Of a stretch of DNA of 64,000 bases, positions 33,267 to 43,290 are shown piece by piece (positions within the stretch are counted from its first letter, which is position 1; each line of letters begins with the position of its first letter). A program made the position numbers and the translations under genes. The DNA lies in NCBI RefSeq assembly GCF_025147325.1, contig NZ_CP102262.1, positions 3,162,001 through 3,226,000 on the forward strand, given 5' to 3'. This DNA is from Bacteroides stercoris ATCC 43183. GTDB taxonomy: Bacteria > Bacteroidota > Bacteroidia > Bacteroidales > Bacteroidaceae. The notes beneath the pieces are model-generated. The model was not told the DNA's origin. It did not search any database and was given only the letters and a program-made list of their open reading frames with translations.

Positions 33267-34592
33267 ATGAAATTCTACAATAGAGAAAAAGAGTTAGCAT
33301 CATTGGAAAAGGTTCGCCAAGTATCCTTTTCCGTGCATTCCCAAATGACTGTCCTTACCGGTCGGCGACGTATCGGCAAGACCAGTCTTATATTCAAGAG
33401 TTGCGAGGATACTCCTACGGTGTACTTGTTTGTCAGCCGAAGCAATGAAACAGATCTCTGTCTACGATTTACTTCCGAGATCCGGCAGGCACTTGATATT
33501 TATGTACCGGAACTTACCAACTTTGCAGAAATGTTCCGCTTCTTAATGGATTTGGGAACACGGATGGAATATAATCTGGTTATAGACGAATTTCAGGAGT
33601 TCTATTACATAAATCAAGAGATTTACAGTTTGATGCAGGATACTTGGGATCGACTGAGGAAACAGAGCCATGTCAATCTTATCGTGAGCGGTTCGGTCTA
33701 TACCCTTATGAATAAAATCTTCAGGGATTCAAAAGAACCGCTGTATGGCCGTGCTGACAATATCATGAAGTTAGCTCCTTTTACTACTTCCGTATTGAAA
33801 GAAATCATATCGGATCATAAGGCCGACTATACTAAAGATGACTTGTTGGCACTCTATACCTTTACCGGTGGTGTCCCAAAGTATATCGAGCAGTTTATGG
33901 ACAATGGATGTACAAGCATGGAAAGCATGGTCGATTTCATGTTGCAACCCGATTCATCCTTTCTGACTGAAGGACAGGCTTTGCTGATACAGGAGTTCGG
34001 AAAAAAATACGGTAATTACTTTTCTATCTTATCAGCAATCTCCAATGGTAAGAACACCCTGCCGGAAATGGAAGCGGTTATGGGTGGAATGAGTCTGGGC
34101 GGACAATTGAAGAGATTGGAAGAAGACTATAATCTGGTAAAGAAGAAACGGCCCATGCTCTCCAAAGAGGGTTCCCAGACAGTCCGTTATGAAGTTTCGG
34201 ATATGTTTTTACGTTTCTGGTTCCGGTATTTTATCAAGTATCAAAATTATATAGAGATACAGAATTTTGAACGCCTGGCAGATATTATAAAAAAGGATTA
34301 TCCGACATTCTCCGGTTTGGCTCTGGAAATGTATTTCCGCCAACAGATGATGGAAAGCAAGGAATTTGCAGATATAGGCTCTTGGTGGCAAGGCAAGAAT
34401 AATAAAGATCAGGATGAAATAGATATTGTCGGACTATATGCGGAAGAGAAAAAAGCTCTGGTAGCAGAGGTGAAAAGACAATCCAAAAATTTCAAGCCGG
34501 ATTTGTTTGCACTCAAAGTAGAGGAATTACGGAAGAAAGCCTTGTTTAAGTATGAGATAGAGAGCAGGCTTTTTTCAATGGAAGATATGTAA
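33267..34592 (+). CDS. AAA ATPase with C-terminal DUF234 nuclease-like domain
   Basis: The 441-aa protein begins MKFYNREKELASLEKVRQ, typical of the archaeal-ATPase/DUF234 group. Walker A is VLTGRRRIGKTSLIF near residue 30, the Walker B region is NLVIDEFQEFYYIN near 110, and sensor 1 is NLIVSGSVYTLM. A winged-helix middle part precedes DUF234. There, IGSWWQGKNNKDQDEIDIVG followed by KKALVAEVKRQ has the D...ExK spacing of PD-(D/E)XK nucleases. Proteins of this group are widespread but of unknown function. It sits behind a promoter and a palindrome array, so it may bind that array and regulate itself (inference). Confidence 0.85.
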   Translation: MKFYNREKELASLEKVRQVSFSVHSQMTVLTGRRRIGKTSLIFKSCEDTPTVYLFVSRSNETDLCLRFTSEIRQALDIYVPELTNFAEMFRFLMDLGTRMEYNLVIDEFQEFYYINQEIYSLMQDTWDRLRKQSHVNLIVSGSVYTLMNKIFRDSKEPLYGRADNIMKLAPFTTSVLKEIISDHKADYTKDDLLALYTFTGGVPKYIEQFMDNGCTSMESMVDFMLQPDSSFLTEGQALLIQEFGKKYGNYFSILSAISNGKNTLPEMEAVMGGMSLGGQLKRLEEDYNLVKKKRPMLSKEGSQTVRYEVSDMFLRFWFRYFIKYQNYIEIQNFERLADIIKKDYPTFSGLALEMYFRQQMMESKEFADIGSWWQGKNNKDQDEIDIVGLYAEEKKALVAEVKRQSKNFKPDLFALKVEELRKKALFKYEIESRLFSMEDM

Positions 34593-34743
34593 AATTGATG
34601 TTGGGTGTAATTTTTAGTTAAATTAAGTGTAGTGATAAACAAATTATAATAGAGTTTATATAGAACAAGAAATAAGACTGCTGAAAATCAAACTATAAAG
34701 CCTTATTCGATTATTGTCTAATATTTATAAATGTAAAAAGAAT
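34593..34743. other. Short AT-rich gap before the truncated NTPase gene
   Basis: Very AT-rich sequence with no recognised promoter box or hairpin. From here to about 36330 the base composition is clearly lower in GC than on either side. Confidence 0.4.
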
Positions 34744-36330
34744 ATGAACAAAGAAGCAAAAATAATAATTGATGATATTTGTGCGCATAGTGTTACATTT
34801 CCATCTATTCCTACAACATTGATATCTAGAAAATCTTATTTTGATCTCTTTGAAGAGCAATTTGAAACATATAAAGTTTTATGTTTGCCAGGTGCAGAGG
34901 GAGTTGGACTAACTACAGCACTAGCAGAATTTGCAAAAATGCATGGGCAATATTGTATTTCATACTTTATTGATGGTTTTTCCAGACTAACAATGGAGCC
35001 ACGCATTATAGAACATAGTTTAAATATGCAGTTTGCTCATTTTAATAAATGTCCTTTGTCTACAAATGAAGATAAAGAAATTGATTTGTCTCCCAATGTT
35101 ATCCGGGCTAAGAGAAGAATTAAATCATCTAAAAATTACCTATATTTTATTTTTGATGGTTTTGATAAAATACCTTCGACACTTAAAGATAATATAAGAG
35201 CTATATTAACTCTATTGTTGGATATTGATAATGCTAGATTTCTTTTTTCGGGTAATGCAACAGATATAAATAATTTATTACCAGATTCTATACAGGCAAA
35301 AGAGACAAATAGCCTTCTAAAATTTCATAAAGTAGAAGTAAAGGAATTTTTACAGTTAATTAAGCCTGATATTATTGATGAGCAAATAGAAGTACTCTAT
35401 TCTATTAGCGATGGAAATGCCGAGAAATTAGGTATTATTGTAGATAAATTGAAAAGGAATATTAGTGTTTCACAAATAGAAGAGATTTATACATATAACA
35501 CTTCGGATTTATATGCTTTAGATTGGGAAAAATATGAATATACAGAACGTGATAGCATTCATATTTTATTAGCATTAATAGCTTTTTCAGAGATGAAACT
35601 ATCGCTGTCAATGCTGCAAGAAATGTTAAAAATAGACAATAAAAGACTAAAGTATTTACTGGATATTTGTAAAGATAAATTAGAAATTAAAGATGATTAT
35701 GTTTTATTCAGAGAGTATAGTTTTCAAAAATATGCGAGGAAACATCTTGCAGATTTAAAACGCAAAATAGAACTCATACAGCTTGAAACTTTTGAGAATA
35801 GTACTAACTCTGCTGATTTTTTTTCATATATGCCATCATTATATAAGCAGGTAGGGAAAAATAAATCTATGATTTCTTATTTAACCTCTGATAATGTTCA
35901 ACAATTTTTAATAGATAGAAAGTCGCAAGCTGCATTTAATGAACAATGTGAATATGGTTTTGAGGCATGTAGAGACCTTAATGAGGTTATGGCTGCTCAT
36001 TTTAGATTTGCTGTTAACAGAAGTGCATCTCGTGAAATAGAAAAAAATGAATTATATGATTCCGAAATAGAGGCTCTTTTATCTGTTGGAGAAGATGATG
36101 CAGCATATGCTCTAACACAAAAAGTATATCTCAAAGAAGAAAGATTGAAGTGCTTATTACTAATTGCGAGAAAAGGGAATAGACTTCCTATTACTTTATA
36201 TGATGAATTGATTGCAAATATTAAGTCATTAGCCGAATCCATAGATTTTGATCACATACCACAAAAAGCTATAGAAATAGCAAAACTAATGTTACCCGTT
36301 GATTTTGTTATGGCTCTTTCAATTATAGAT
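34744..36330 (+). pseudogene. AT-rich STAND/AAA-like NTPase, 3' end missing
   Basis: The native reading starts at MNKEAKIIIDDICAHSVTFP and gives about 529 residues before the junction. A P-loop-like segment VLCLPGAEGVGLTTALAEFA near residue 45 has leucine where Walker A has lysine. YLYFIFDGFDKIP near 140 is a good Walker B, and RFLFSGNATDINNLLP looks like sensor 1. Helical regions follow, as in STAND proteins. At about 36331 the frame continues only by chance through antisense traM to 37131, so the real C-terminus is lost. Its position beside restriction-modification genes suggests defence cargo. Function unknown. Confidence 0.65.
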
Positions 36331-37491
36331 TGCCGAACCCATGTTGGCCGCCATCTCCTTGACGGCGGTAAGCTCCTGCGATCCCCTGACCTCAATGCCC
36401 TTCATGCCCCTCGTGTCATAAGCGTCCAGTTCCACCGGCAGGATTGTTCCCTGAAAGGCAATCGAAGAAACGGTGATTTCCATGCGCTCACCGCTGATTT
36501 TCGCCGTGCCGGTCAGTATCGTGTTGGCGGGTATGTACAACTCCCCGGCCTGCACCGGCTCCAGCAGGCGCAGACCTACTTCCTGACCGTCGCTTCCCGA
36601 AACCGTTACCGTCCTGTACACGCAGGCACGGATACCGTTCCTTTCCGTACGGCTCCGGACTGTCCCCACCGTGTGGAAACCCATGTTTCTGGGTTTGCCG
36701 TACTGTCTGGCAAACTCTTCATCGGACAGGGGTGCGGCCAACAGGCTGACCACCCGTTCCGTTACCTGCGTAACCGGGCAGACCGGCGTTTTACCCGTAG
36801 AGGAGGACACGGCGACCTGTTTGGTTTCACCGCCGCCCGGCATGTACCTTGCCGCCATCTCGTAGGACTTCTCCATCAGCCGCAGTTGCTCCTCGCTGTT
36901 TTCTCTGGCCTTGCGCTCTTCCTCCGCCTGACGCTCCAGCTCCTGAATGCGCCATTCCAGTTCCAGTGTTTTCTGATCGTCTTCCGCAGGCCGTGTTTCA
37001 TAAAAACTGCCCAACTGCCGGTTGATGTCCTGATAGGCATTGGCCGAGGAACGGATAGACGGACTGCCGTTGTCCGTGTCCTCTTCCGTCAGGAATACTT
37101 CGTCCGCTGCCGGCTCTTCCTGTTCCAGTGATACCGCCAGATTCTGAAGCGTGTTCATTTTCTCCTTTTGTTTCTTTTCAAAGGCACTTTGTTCGTAGGC
37201 GGTCTTTTTATCCGACAGCAGCCCCTTGTCCTCCGGCATCGGAACATCCACGTTGAATCCCTCCCTTAATGGCTCGTCGCTGTCCGAAGGAGCGAATATC
37301 AGCCACATCGCTCCCAGAAACACGAGAAAGAACAACGGATACACGAGCATCTTCTTCCGCTTGAGCATCTCTTCCGGAGTCAGAGGTCTGGCCTCTTTCT
37401 TCCCCTGTTTCGGCGTTTGTCCTTTCTCTTCCGCCTTTTCAGGCGTTGCAGCGTTCGCCGGTTGCCGTTCCTGATTTTTTAGGTTCTCCAT
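36331..37491 (-). pseudogene. traM: Conjugative transposon protein TraM, C-terminus missing
   Basis: The protein begins MENLKNQERQPANAATPEKA and has one membrane helix (MLVYPLFFLVFLGAMWLIFA) near residue 50. A coiled, charged stretch follows (EWRIQELERQAEEERKAREN), then a beta-rich part with LLEPVQAGELYIPANTILTG. These are signatures of the Bacteroides TraM family, proposed as the VirB10-like spanning component of the mating channel. It stops after AANMGSA, where full-length relatives continue for many more residues. The final codons are derived from the neighbouring NTPase sequence. The overlap with traL (53 bases) is normal for this operon. Without its C-terminal end the channel is probably not functional. 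Confidence 0.88.
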
Positions 37492-37765
37492 AATCCACCT
37501 GGTTTTTAATGTTTATACTATCCTTGTTTATCCCCCTGTACAGCTCCATCCGCCTGATATGATCCATTTGCAACTGCTCCCCCTCATGCCTGCCGATGCG
37601 GTATATCGAAGATACCGTCATGTATATCGACAGACAGCCGAAGCCGGTGAGCATGACCACCACGCAGACGAGCCGTACATCGGGCGACATCCGTCCGCAC
37701 AGATAGCGGAGTCCGTCGTCTATCCTGTCAGGCACGTACCTGATCCATTTTTTCAATCGGTTCAT
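37439..37765 (-). CDS. traL: Conjugative transposon protein TraL (DUF3989)
   Basis: The 108-aa protein begins MNRLKKWIRYVPDRIDDGLR and has one membrane helix (LVCVVVMLTGFGCLSIYMTV). A short periplasmic tail follows. This layout and its place between traK and traM are typical of TraL, a small inner-membrane protein of the mating apparatus with no catalytic motif. Its 3' end overlaps the traM start. Confidence 0.85.
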   Translation of the reverse strand: MNRLKKWIRYVPDRIDDGLRYLCGRMSPDVRLVCVVVMLTGFGCLSIYMTVSSIYRIGRHEGEQLQMDHIRRMELYRGINKDSINIKNQVDYGEPKKSGTATGERCNA

Positions 37766-37783
37766 TTCCTGTCTTTTTTTAAG

Positions 37784-38407
37784 TTATCGTTCAATGGTTC
37801 TCAAATCCCGGTTCTCCACGATATTGAACTGCTCCATCGTGAAGCCGTGCGGGTTATTGTCCGACCTGACCGAGTTCAACAGCCGGCAACGGGTTACAAG
37901 GCTCCGTTCCGTGATGTTGCTTGACCTGACCAGCGACTGCCGTGCGTAGGTCGTTACCACATACGGGTAGCTGTTGAAGTCGCACGCCACGCTGTCCACC
38001 CGGATGCTCTGGTTGATATTGGCCGAGATTATACGGTTGTAATACCCCTTTTCCTCCCAGTCCTTGTAGTAGCGGAACGCACTCTCGTCGCACAGGAACA
38101 ACGCCCTGCGGATATTCGACTCGATAGCCGCCTTGTCGGGCGACAAGGTGAAAAACAGCTCGTGAAAACGCCGGATATGTTCTTTCGCCTCCACCGGCCT
38201 GTTCTGCGAAAGGTCTTGGGAAAGAGCAAGTATCAGGGACTTCCCATTGTCCAGCACATAGATTTTCTCCCTCTGCCGTTCGGCGAACCGGTAGGAACTC
38301 CAGAGAGCATAGCCGGTAACCAGAGCACAGAGCGAAACGAACACGATACCCATCGTGCGGATTTGCCGGAAGCTCGTTTCTATATTCTTCAAACTCTTAA
38401 ATTCCAT
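37784..38407 (-). CDS. traK: Conjugative transposon protein TraK
   Basis: The 207-aa protein begins MEFKSLKNIETSFRQIRTMG, with a single N-terminal membrane helix (IVFVSLCALVTGYALWSSYRF). A periplasmic domain follows (HIRRFHELFFTLSPDKAAIE). TraK is proposed to be the VirB8-like scaffold of the Bacteroides type IV secretion channel. It is full length, and the spacing to traJ (24 bases) and traL (18 bases) fits one operon. Confidence 0.9.
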   Translation of the reverse strand: MEFKSLKNIETSFRQIRTMGIVFVSLCALVTGYALWSSYRFAERQREKIYVLDNGKSLILALSQDLSQNRPVEAKEHIRRFHELFFTLSPDKAAIESNIRRALFLCDESAFRYYKDWEEKGYYNRIISANINQSIRVDSVACDFNSYPYVVTTYARQSLVRSSNITERSLVTRCRLLNSVRSDNNPHGFTMEQFNIVENRDLRTIER

Positions 38408-38431
38408 ATGTTTCTAAGATTTTATATTGGG

Positions 38432-39439
38432 TTATCTGCCTCTTAACTTGCCGGCTACATGGCCGACGGCTGCACCGGAAACAGCGGCAGCCGCACGTCC
38501 GCCCTTCAATGACCACGAGTTGACCTGCTTGCCGTAGTTGCCGGCTCCCGATGCCTGAATCACCCATGTGGATACTGTCGGAATGGTGAAATACCCAACA
38601 ATGGCTATCAGCATGAAGATGATGTAAGCGGAATTGTTCACGTCGGGCACATAGGCGGGATCGCTCAGTGCGGCGATGTCCTTTTCGATCATCAGTACCT
38701 GAATCCTTGCCAGCACGGAGCTGAACAGGTCGGATATGGGCAGCCACAGATAGATGCTGATATACTGGCAAATCCATTGGATCATCGTATTGTGGAAGCC
38801 GTCGTACACCGATATGGCGAACGACAGGGGCCCCAGAATGCTCAATACGATCAGGAAGAAGGTTCTCAGCGTGTCCAGTACCAGCGAAACCGACTGGAAC
38901 AACAGTTCCAGAAAGCTGCGGAGAAAATTGTTCACGCCCTGCCTGGCCTGGTATTTGAAGCGTTCCGCCGCCATGCCCGCCATCGCTTTCAAGTCCGAAG
39001 GCGACCATCCCAGATCCTCGATCTGGCGTTCATATTCCTCGTTGTCGACCAGGTACGCCGTTTCCGGATTCCTTGTCATCGCCTCGTATTCCAGCTTCTG
39101 CCGCTTCTCGGAATACTCCCGTATGTTCAGCGTCTGGCCTTCCATTATATCGTGGCAGCCGGTAACCACAGGACTCATGATGCCGTTGAGAGTTCCCAGA
39201 ACGAATGTGGGGAAGAACATGATGCACGCACCCAGACAAAAAGGTCTGAAGAGCGGGTAAATGTCAATCGGCTCGGCTCTCGAAAGAGCCTGCCACACCC
39301 GTGAGGCCACATAGAACAGTGCACCCAGTGCGGCCACTCCGGTAGCCACACCCGTGATGTCCGAACAGAGCGGCATCATCTCGTCATAAAGGTTGCGCAA
39401 CACTTCGTGAAGGTTGCTGAAAGTTTCCTCGCCCGTCAT
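38432..39439 (-). CDS. traJ: Conjugative transposon protein TraJ
   Basis: The 335-aa protein is read from MTGEETFSNLHEVLRNLYDE. Upstream in-frame codons to 39511 overlap traI and are not used. It has several membrane helices (GVATGVAALGALFYVASRVW; LDTLRTFFLIVLSILGPLSF; IIFMLIAIVGYFTIPTVSTW) and the family motif MIQWICQYISIYLWLPISDLF. TraJ is the polytopic, VirB6-like inner-membrane subunit of the Bacteroides transfer channel. It ends in a glycine/alanine-rich cytoplasmic tail. Confidence 0.92.
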   Translation of the reverse strand: MTGEETFSNLHEVLRNLYDEMMPLCSDITGVATGVAALGALFYVASRVWQALSRAEPIDIYPLFRPFCLGACIMFFPTFVLGTLNGIMSPVVTGCHDIMEGQTLNIREYSEKRQKLEYEAMTRNPETAYLVDNEEYERQIEDLGWSPSDLKAMAGMAAERFKYQARQGVNNFLRSFLELLFQSVSLVLDTLRTFFLIVLSILGPLSFAISVYDGFHNTMIQWICQYISIYLWLPISDLFSSVLARIQVLMIEKDIAALSDPAYVPDVNNSAYIIFMLIAIVGYFTIPTVSTWVIQASGAGNYGKQVNSWSLKGGRAAAAVSGAAVGHVAGKLRGR

Positions 39440-39440
39440 G

Positions 39441-40070
39441 TCACCAGTATTTTTGATTGTCCGTTCCGTACAAGTCCAGCACCCTTCGGGTATCGTTCTT
39501 CTTTTTTGCACGCAGGTAAGAGATGCCGATGTTCCGGTTCGTGTAATACCTGACCAGATTGCGTTGGTTTCTTACGTCACGGTACACACGGTCGATCACG
39601 TCCATGCGCTCCTTATCCGTCATGGAAAGGCTGGTGGAGGTTACGACCGTCTTCATCTCGTTCAGCATACCGCTGCTCTCTTCCAGCATCTTCGCATATC
39701 CGGAAGCGATTGCCGAAAGCTCGTCCGGCGTATAGTTCTCGTCCGTCAGCATTTTCTGGAAAGAGTTTACATAGATGTCCGATATTTCACCGACCAGAAG
39801 AACGGTCTGCTGTACCTTGCGGGCATCCTTAACCAGATTGTTGACCGCTTTCAATGCGTCGTAATAACGCTTCCCCTGTTCGTAGATCTTGACTGTTTCC
39901 TGAAAATTCTTCACCATATTTTCTGCCGTCGTCGTGGTCTGCACCACATTGCGGGTTGTATTCACGATGCTTTGTGCAAAGTTCGAGGGATCGAACGTCA
40001 CCCATTGTGCCTTTACTGCCATAATCGGGCAAAGAAGCCCGGCCAGGCAGACAGCCATAATTCGTTTCAT
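39441..40070 (-). CDS. traI: Conjugative transposon protein TraI (DUF4141)
   Basis: The 209-aa protein has a signal peptide (MKRIMAVCLAGLLCPIMAVKA). Long helices follow (VVQTTTTAENMVKNFQETVK), as in VirB5-like periplasmic subunits, and the DUF4141 region covers most of it. The stop is directly at the traJ start. It is thought to act in the periplasm or at the pilus tip during mating. Confidence 0.9.
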   Translation of the reverse strand: MKRIMAVCLAGLLCPIMAVKAQWVTFDPSNFAQSIVNTTRNVVQTTTTAENMVKNFQETVKIYEQGKRYYDALKAVNNLVKDARKVQQTVLLVGEISDIYVNSFQKMLTDENYTPDELSAIASGYAKMLEESSGMLNEMKTVVTSTSLSMTDKERMDVIDRVYRDVRNQRNLVRYYTNRNIGISYLRAKKKNDTRRVLDLYGTDNQKYW

Positions 40071-40149
40071 GTCTTTTAAAATTTTAATGTTGAATAAATC
40101 GGATAGTTGTTACTGTCATTTACGGGAGAACCGGAGTTCTCCATTTTCC

Positions 40150-40422
40150 CTATGAGTCATCCGCACGTACATAGATCCCTTCGGTAGCCAGCACCAGCCG
40201 GTCTTCCTCCCGGTCATAAGCGAGCTGCACCCTCCCCAGCAGGTCTGCCCAGATGATGCCGCCGCTTTGGTGGATCGTGCCTACCACCACCGCATCAAGG
40301 TGGTAGGTCAGGGCAATCTTGTATGCTCCACCGTCACGGAATACGGTAACGGGCGGCGACTTGCGGTTGCTTTTCCACTCCCCGCATATCCAGTAGAGCG
40401 GAAACAAGGTTTCATACTCCAT
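40150..40422 (-). CDS. DUF3876 family protein
   Basis: The small protein (90 aa from MEYETLFPLYWICGEWKSNR) lies between traG and traI, the usual place for DUF3876 in Bacteroides transfer operons. It is beta-rich without signal peptide (KIALTYHLDAVVVGTIHQSG). Its role is unknown. An ATG two codons upstream (40428) is also possible and would place the start next to the traG stop. Confidence 0.8.
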   Translation of the reverse strand: MEYETLFPLYWICGEWKSNRKSPPVTVFRDGGAYKIALTYHLDAVVVGTIHQSGGIIWADLLGRVQLAYDREEDRLVLATEGIYVRADDS

Positions 40423-40428
40423 AGGCAT

Positions 40429-42939
40429 TTACGGTATTTCATTGCTTTGATTCCGTTTCTTTTCCGCAAGCCTTCGGATAGCCAGTTCGATATTGCCGTC
40501 CAGCTGTTTCGCCAGTTGTTCCACTTCCACCTTCTCGCTCTCTTCGGTCGTGTAGCACAGATATTCTTCGGGCGATACCTCCGTGGCGTACACCGTTGAC
40601 TGTACGCCCCCCAATCCGAACCAGACCTCCTTGTATTTGCGTTTCGGGTCATTGGACATGTTCACCGACAGGATCTGCGCCTTTTCCTTGTCCGTCAGTC
40701 CCAGCAGGGACTGTATCTGCGAGAACTTGTTAAGGTACTTCCTCTGGTCAAGCAGAATCTTGCAGTCGCTGTTGTTCACTATGGACTCCTTTACGATAGG
40801 CGAGGAAATGATGTCATCGACTTCCTGCGTCACCACAACAGCCTCTCCGTAAAATTTGCGGACAGTCTTGAACAGATAGCGGATGTAGTCCGCCATCCCT
40901 TCCTTGGCGATAGCCTTCCACGCTTCCTCTATGATGATCATCTTGCGCACCCCTTTCAGACGGCGCATCTTGTTGATAAACAACTCCATGATGATGATAG
41001 TCGTTACCGGGAAAAGAATGGGGTGGTCTTTGATCTGATCGATTTCGAATACGATAAACCGTTTGCCGAGCAGGTCGAGCTGCTTGTCGGAGTTAAGCAG
41101 GAAATCATATTCTCCGCCACGGTAATAAGGTTCCAGCACGTTCAGGAAACCCGCAAGGTCGAAATCCTTTTCCCGGACTCCCTTCTCTTCCAGTATCTTC
41201 CGGTAGTCCGTTTTCACGAACTCGTAGAAGGTGTTGAACGAGGGAACGATGCTTTCATCCTCCTTGATGCGCCTGATATACAGGGCCACCGCATTGGACA
41301 GCGCCACTTCTTCCGAACGTGTCGCCGGTTCGTTGTCCTTTTTCCAGAGTGTGAGGATCAGTGTCTTGATACTCTCTCGTTTCTCAATGTCGAAAACCTT
41401 ATCATCCGTGAAAAAAGGGTTGAACGCTATCGGGTTTTCGTCCGTATAAGTGAAATAGATGCCGTCCTTGCCGCCGGTTTTCTGGTGTATCAGCGAGCAA
41501 AGTCCCTGATAGCTGTTCCCCGTGTCGATCAATACCACGTGTGTGCCCTGTTCATAATACTGCCTCGCCAAATGATTCATGAAGAATGACTTGCCGCTAC
41601 CGGAGCCGCCCAATACGAATTTATTTCGGTTCGTGGTTACGCCACGTTTCATCGGCAGGTCGGAGATGTCCACATGCAGCGGTTTTCCGCTGATACGGTC
41701 TGACATCTTCAGTCCGAAAGGTGAAACGGAGCTGCGGTAGTTCGTTTCTTCCACCCAGAAGCAGAGGGCCTGTTCGATGAACGTATAGAAGCTCTCCTCT
41801 GCCGGGAAGTCAGCGCCGTTTCCCGGCATTGCCGCCCAGTACAGCGTGGCGGCGTCCACCGTATTATGGCGTGGCTTACACTCCATCATGGCGATCTGAC
41901 TGCCCACGTCATTGCGCATGTTCTTCACCTCCATCGGGTTGTCCGTCCATGCGATGACGTTGCAGTGGGCACGTACCGAGGTAAGCCCGAAAGAGTGTGC
42001 GTCATTCAGGTACAGGTCAATCCACTCCTTGTTGATCTGGTTGCTCCGTGAGTACTTCGAGAGCGACTGCATGTTGCGTGCGCTCTTTTCAAAACGTTGC
42101 AGGTTCTCGCCGCTGTCATCCAGAAAGATATACTGGTTGTACAGGTGGTTGCACGAGAGCAGCAGGCCTACCGGACTGGCGAATGACAGCTTGCAGTCGC
42201 TTTTGTCCGTTGACAGCCTTTCATACCGGCAGTCCGTACCCACCTTGTTGGGCAACGCATCCAGTTCCGATAGCGTATGTACCGATACGTGCTTGTCGCC
42301 GACACGCAGGCCGTCATCTCCGAGTTCGATGTCTTCCAGCGCAGTGGTATTTTCCATTGACAGACAGAAATATTTCTCCACCAGTCCGGCCTTATCCTCC
42401 GTGCCCGTAATCTCATCACCGACGAGCCGTCTTAGGTGTACCAGCCCTGTATCGTTCACGATACGGGCGAATTGTCCCACCGTATCCAGAAAATGGGCGG
42501 TGGTATCCTTGTCCACCTCCTTGGGGATGATGAATCCCCTGCACAGCGAAGAGAAGCTGCTCTGCATCCTCATGCGTTCTTTCGTCGTCTTGGTCAGGTA
42601 CAGATAGCATTTGTGGTTCAGGAAAGGACGTTCGTTGAAGTGCATCTCGTAGCTCCGGGAAAGGAAACTTAGATTTTCCTTGTCCGTCTGGCTGCGGTAA
42701 TCCTCCCGGATAAACCAGTCCTGTTTATGTACCACCGTATAATTGGGCAATACCTTGATTGCCTTTGCCCATGCCGCATGGATAGCCTCGTATTCAGCTG
42801 CCGTTACCGTGAAGAGTTCGGGCAGCTCCACCTCAAAGACGGCGGTGATGTCCGCATCTTTGGAGATGATACAGTCCGCTTCGACGGCGAGAAGCGGGAA
42901 CTTGCTTTCCAATGTGGCGGCCTTTAGTGTGTTCCGCAT
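40429..42939 (-). CDS. traG: Conjugation ATPase TraG (VirB4-like)
   Basis: The 836-aa protein matches the full length of Bacteroides TraG. Walker A is FVLGGSGSGKSFFMNHL near residue 450, Walker B is RKMIIIEEAWKAIAKEGMAD near 665, and the VTQEVDDIISSPIVKESIVN segment is typical of VirB4-type secretion ATPases. It powers pilus assembly and DNA transfer from the cytoplasmic side of the inner membrane. The gene is intact and in the usual order after traF. Confidence 0.95.
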   Translation of the reverse strand: MRNTLKAATLESKFPLLAVEADCIISKDADITAVFEVELPELFTVTAAEYEAIHAAWAKAIKVLPNYTVVHKQDWFIREDYRSQTDKENLSFLSRSYEMHFNERPFLNHKCYLYLTKTTKERMRMQSSFSSLCRGFIIPKEVDKDTTAHFLDTVGQFARIVNDTGLVHLRRLVGDEITGTEDKAGLVEKYFCLSMENTTALEDIELGDDGLRVGDKHVSVHTLSELDALPNKVGTDCRYERLSTDKSDCKLSFASPVGLLLSCNHLYNQYIFLDDSGENLQRFEKSARNMQSLSKYSRSNQINKEWIDLYLNDAHSFGLTSVRAHCNVIAWTDNPMEVKNMRNDVGSQIAMMECKPRHNTVDAATLYWAAMPGNGADFPAEESFYTFIEQALCFWVEETNYRSSVSPFGLKMSDRISGKPLHVDISDLPMKRGVTTNRNKFVLGGSGSGKSFFMNHLARQYYEQGTHVVLIDTGNSYQGLCSLIHQKTGGKDGIYFTYTDENPIAFNPFFTDDKVFDIEKRESIKTLILTLWKKDNEPATRSEEVALSNAVALYIRRIKEDESIVPSFNTFYEFVKTDYRKILEEKGVREKDFDLAGFLNVLEPYYRGGEYDFLLNSDKQLDLLGKRFIVFEIDQIKDHPILFPVTTIIIMELFINKMRRLKGVRKMIIIEEAWKAIAKEGMADYIRYLFKTVRKFYGEAVVVTQEVDDIISSPIVKESIVNNSDCKILLDQRKYLNKFSQIQSLLGLTDKEKAQILSVNMSNDPKRKYKEVWFGLGGVQSTVYATEVSPEEYLCYTTEESEKVEVEQLAKQLDGNIELAIRRLAEKKRNQSNEIP

Positions 42940-43259
42940 ACATTCTTCTTTTTAATCGTGAATAATTTTCGGGGACTGATCCGGTTGATCAGGTAGCGGG
43001 GGTGCTGTTTTCTGGCCAGCAGCTTCATCAGTCCGTGTTCTCCGAACTTGCCGTTCAGGTGGAATGTCAGCCAGACCAGTGCGGATGCGGAGGTTAAACC
43101 GAAAGCGATGCAGAGCCATTGGCCGACACCGGCCATATAGAGAATGACAAACAGCACGAACAGAGCCAGCAGCCCGCCGGCGAAAATAAAAAGGTATTGC
43201 GCCTTGAGTCCCTTGAACTCCGCACTCTCGCCGATCCCCTTGTTCAGTTCATAGTCCAT
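42924..43259 (-). CDS. traF: Conjugative transposon protein TraF (DUF4133)
   Basis: The 111-aa protein is read from MDYELNKGIGESAEFKGLKA. Two adjacent membrane helices follow (YLFIFAGGLLALFVLFVILY and GQWLCIAFGLTSASALVWLT), giving the VirB3-like layout of TraF. Its end overlaps the traG start by 16 bases. Upstream in-frame codons to 43328 run into traE and are not used. Confidence 0.9.
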   Translation of the reverse strand: MDYELNKGIGESAEFKGLKAQYLFIFAGGLLALFVLFVILYMAGVGQWLCIAFGLTSASALVWLTFHLNGKFGEHGLMKLLARKQHPRYLINRISPRKLFTIKKKNVCGTH

Positions 43260-43290
43260 ATACATTATTATATATAGGCGAATCTGTCCT

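Noticed and set aside
36331..37131. C-terminal extension of the AT-rich NTPase
   Set aside because: It is antisense to traM with abrupt change in composition. The residues (many R, H, P and G) are typical of reverse-strand reading.
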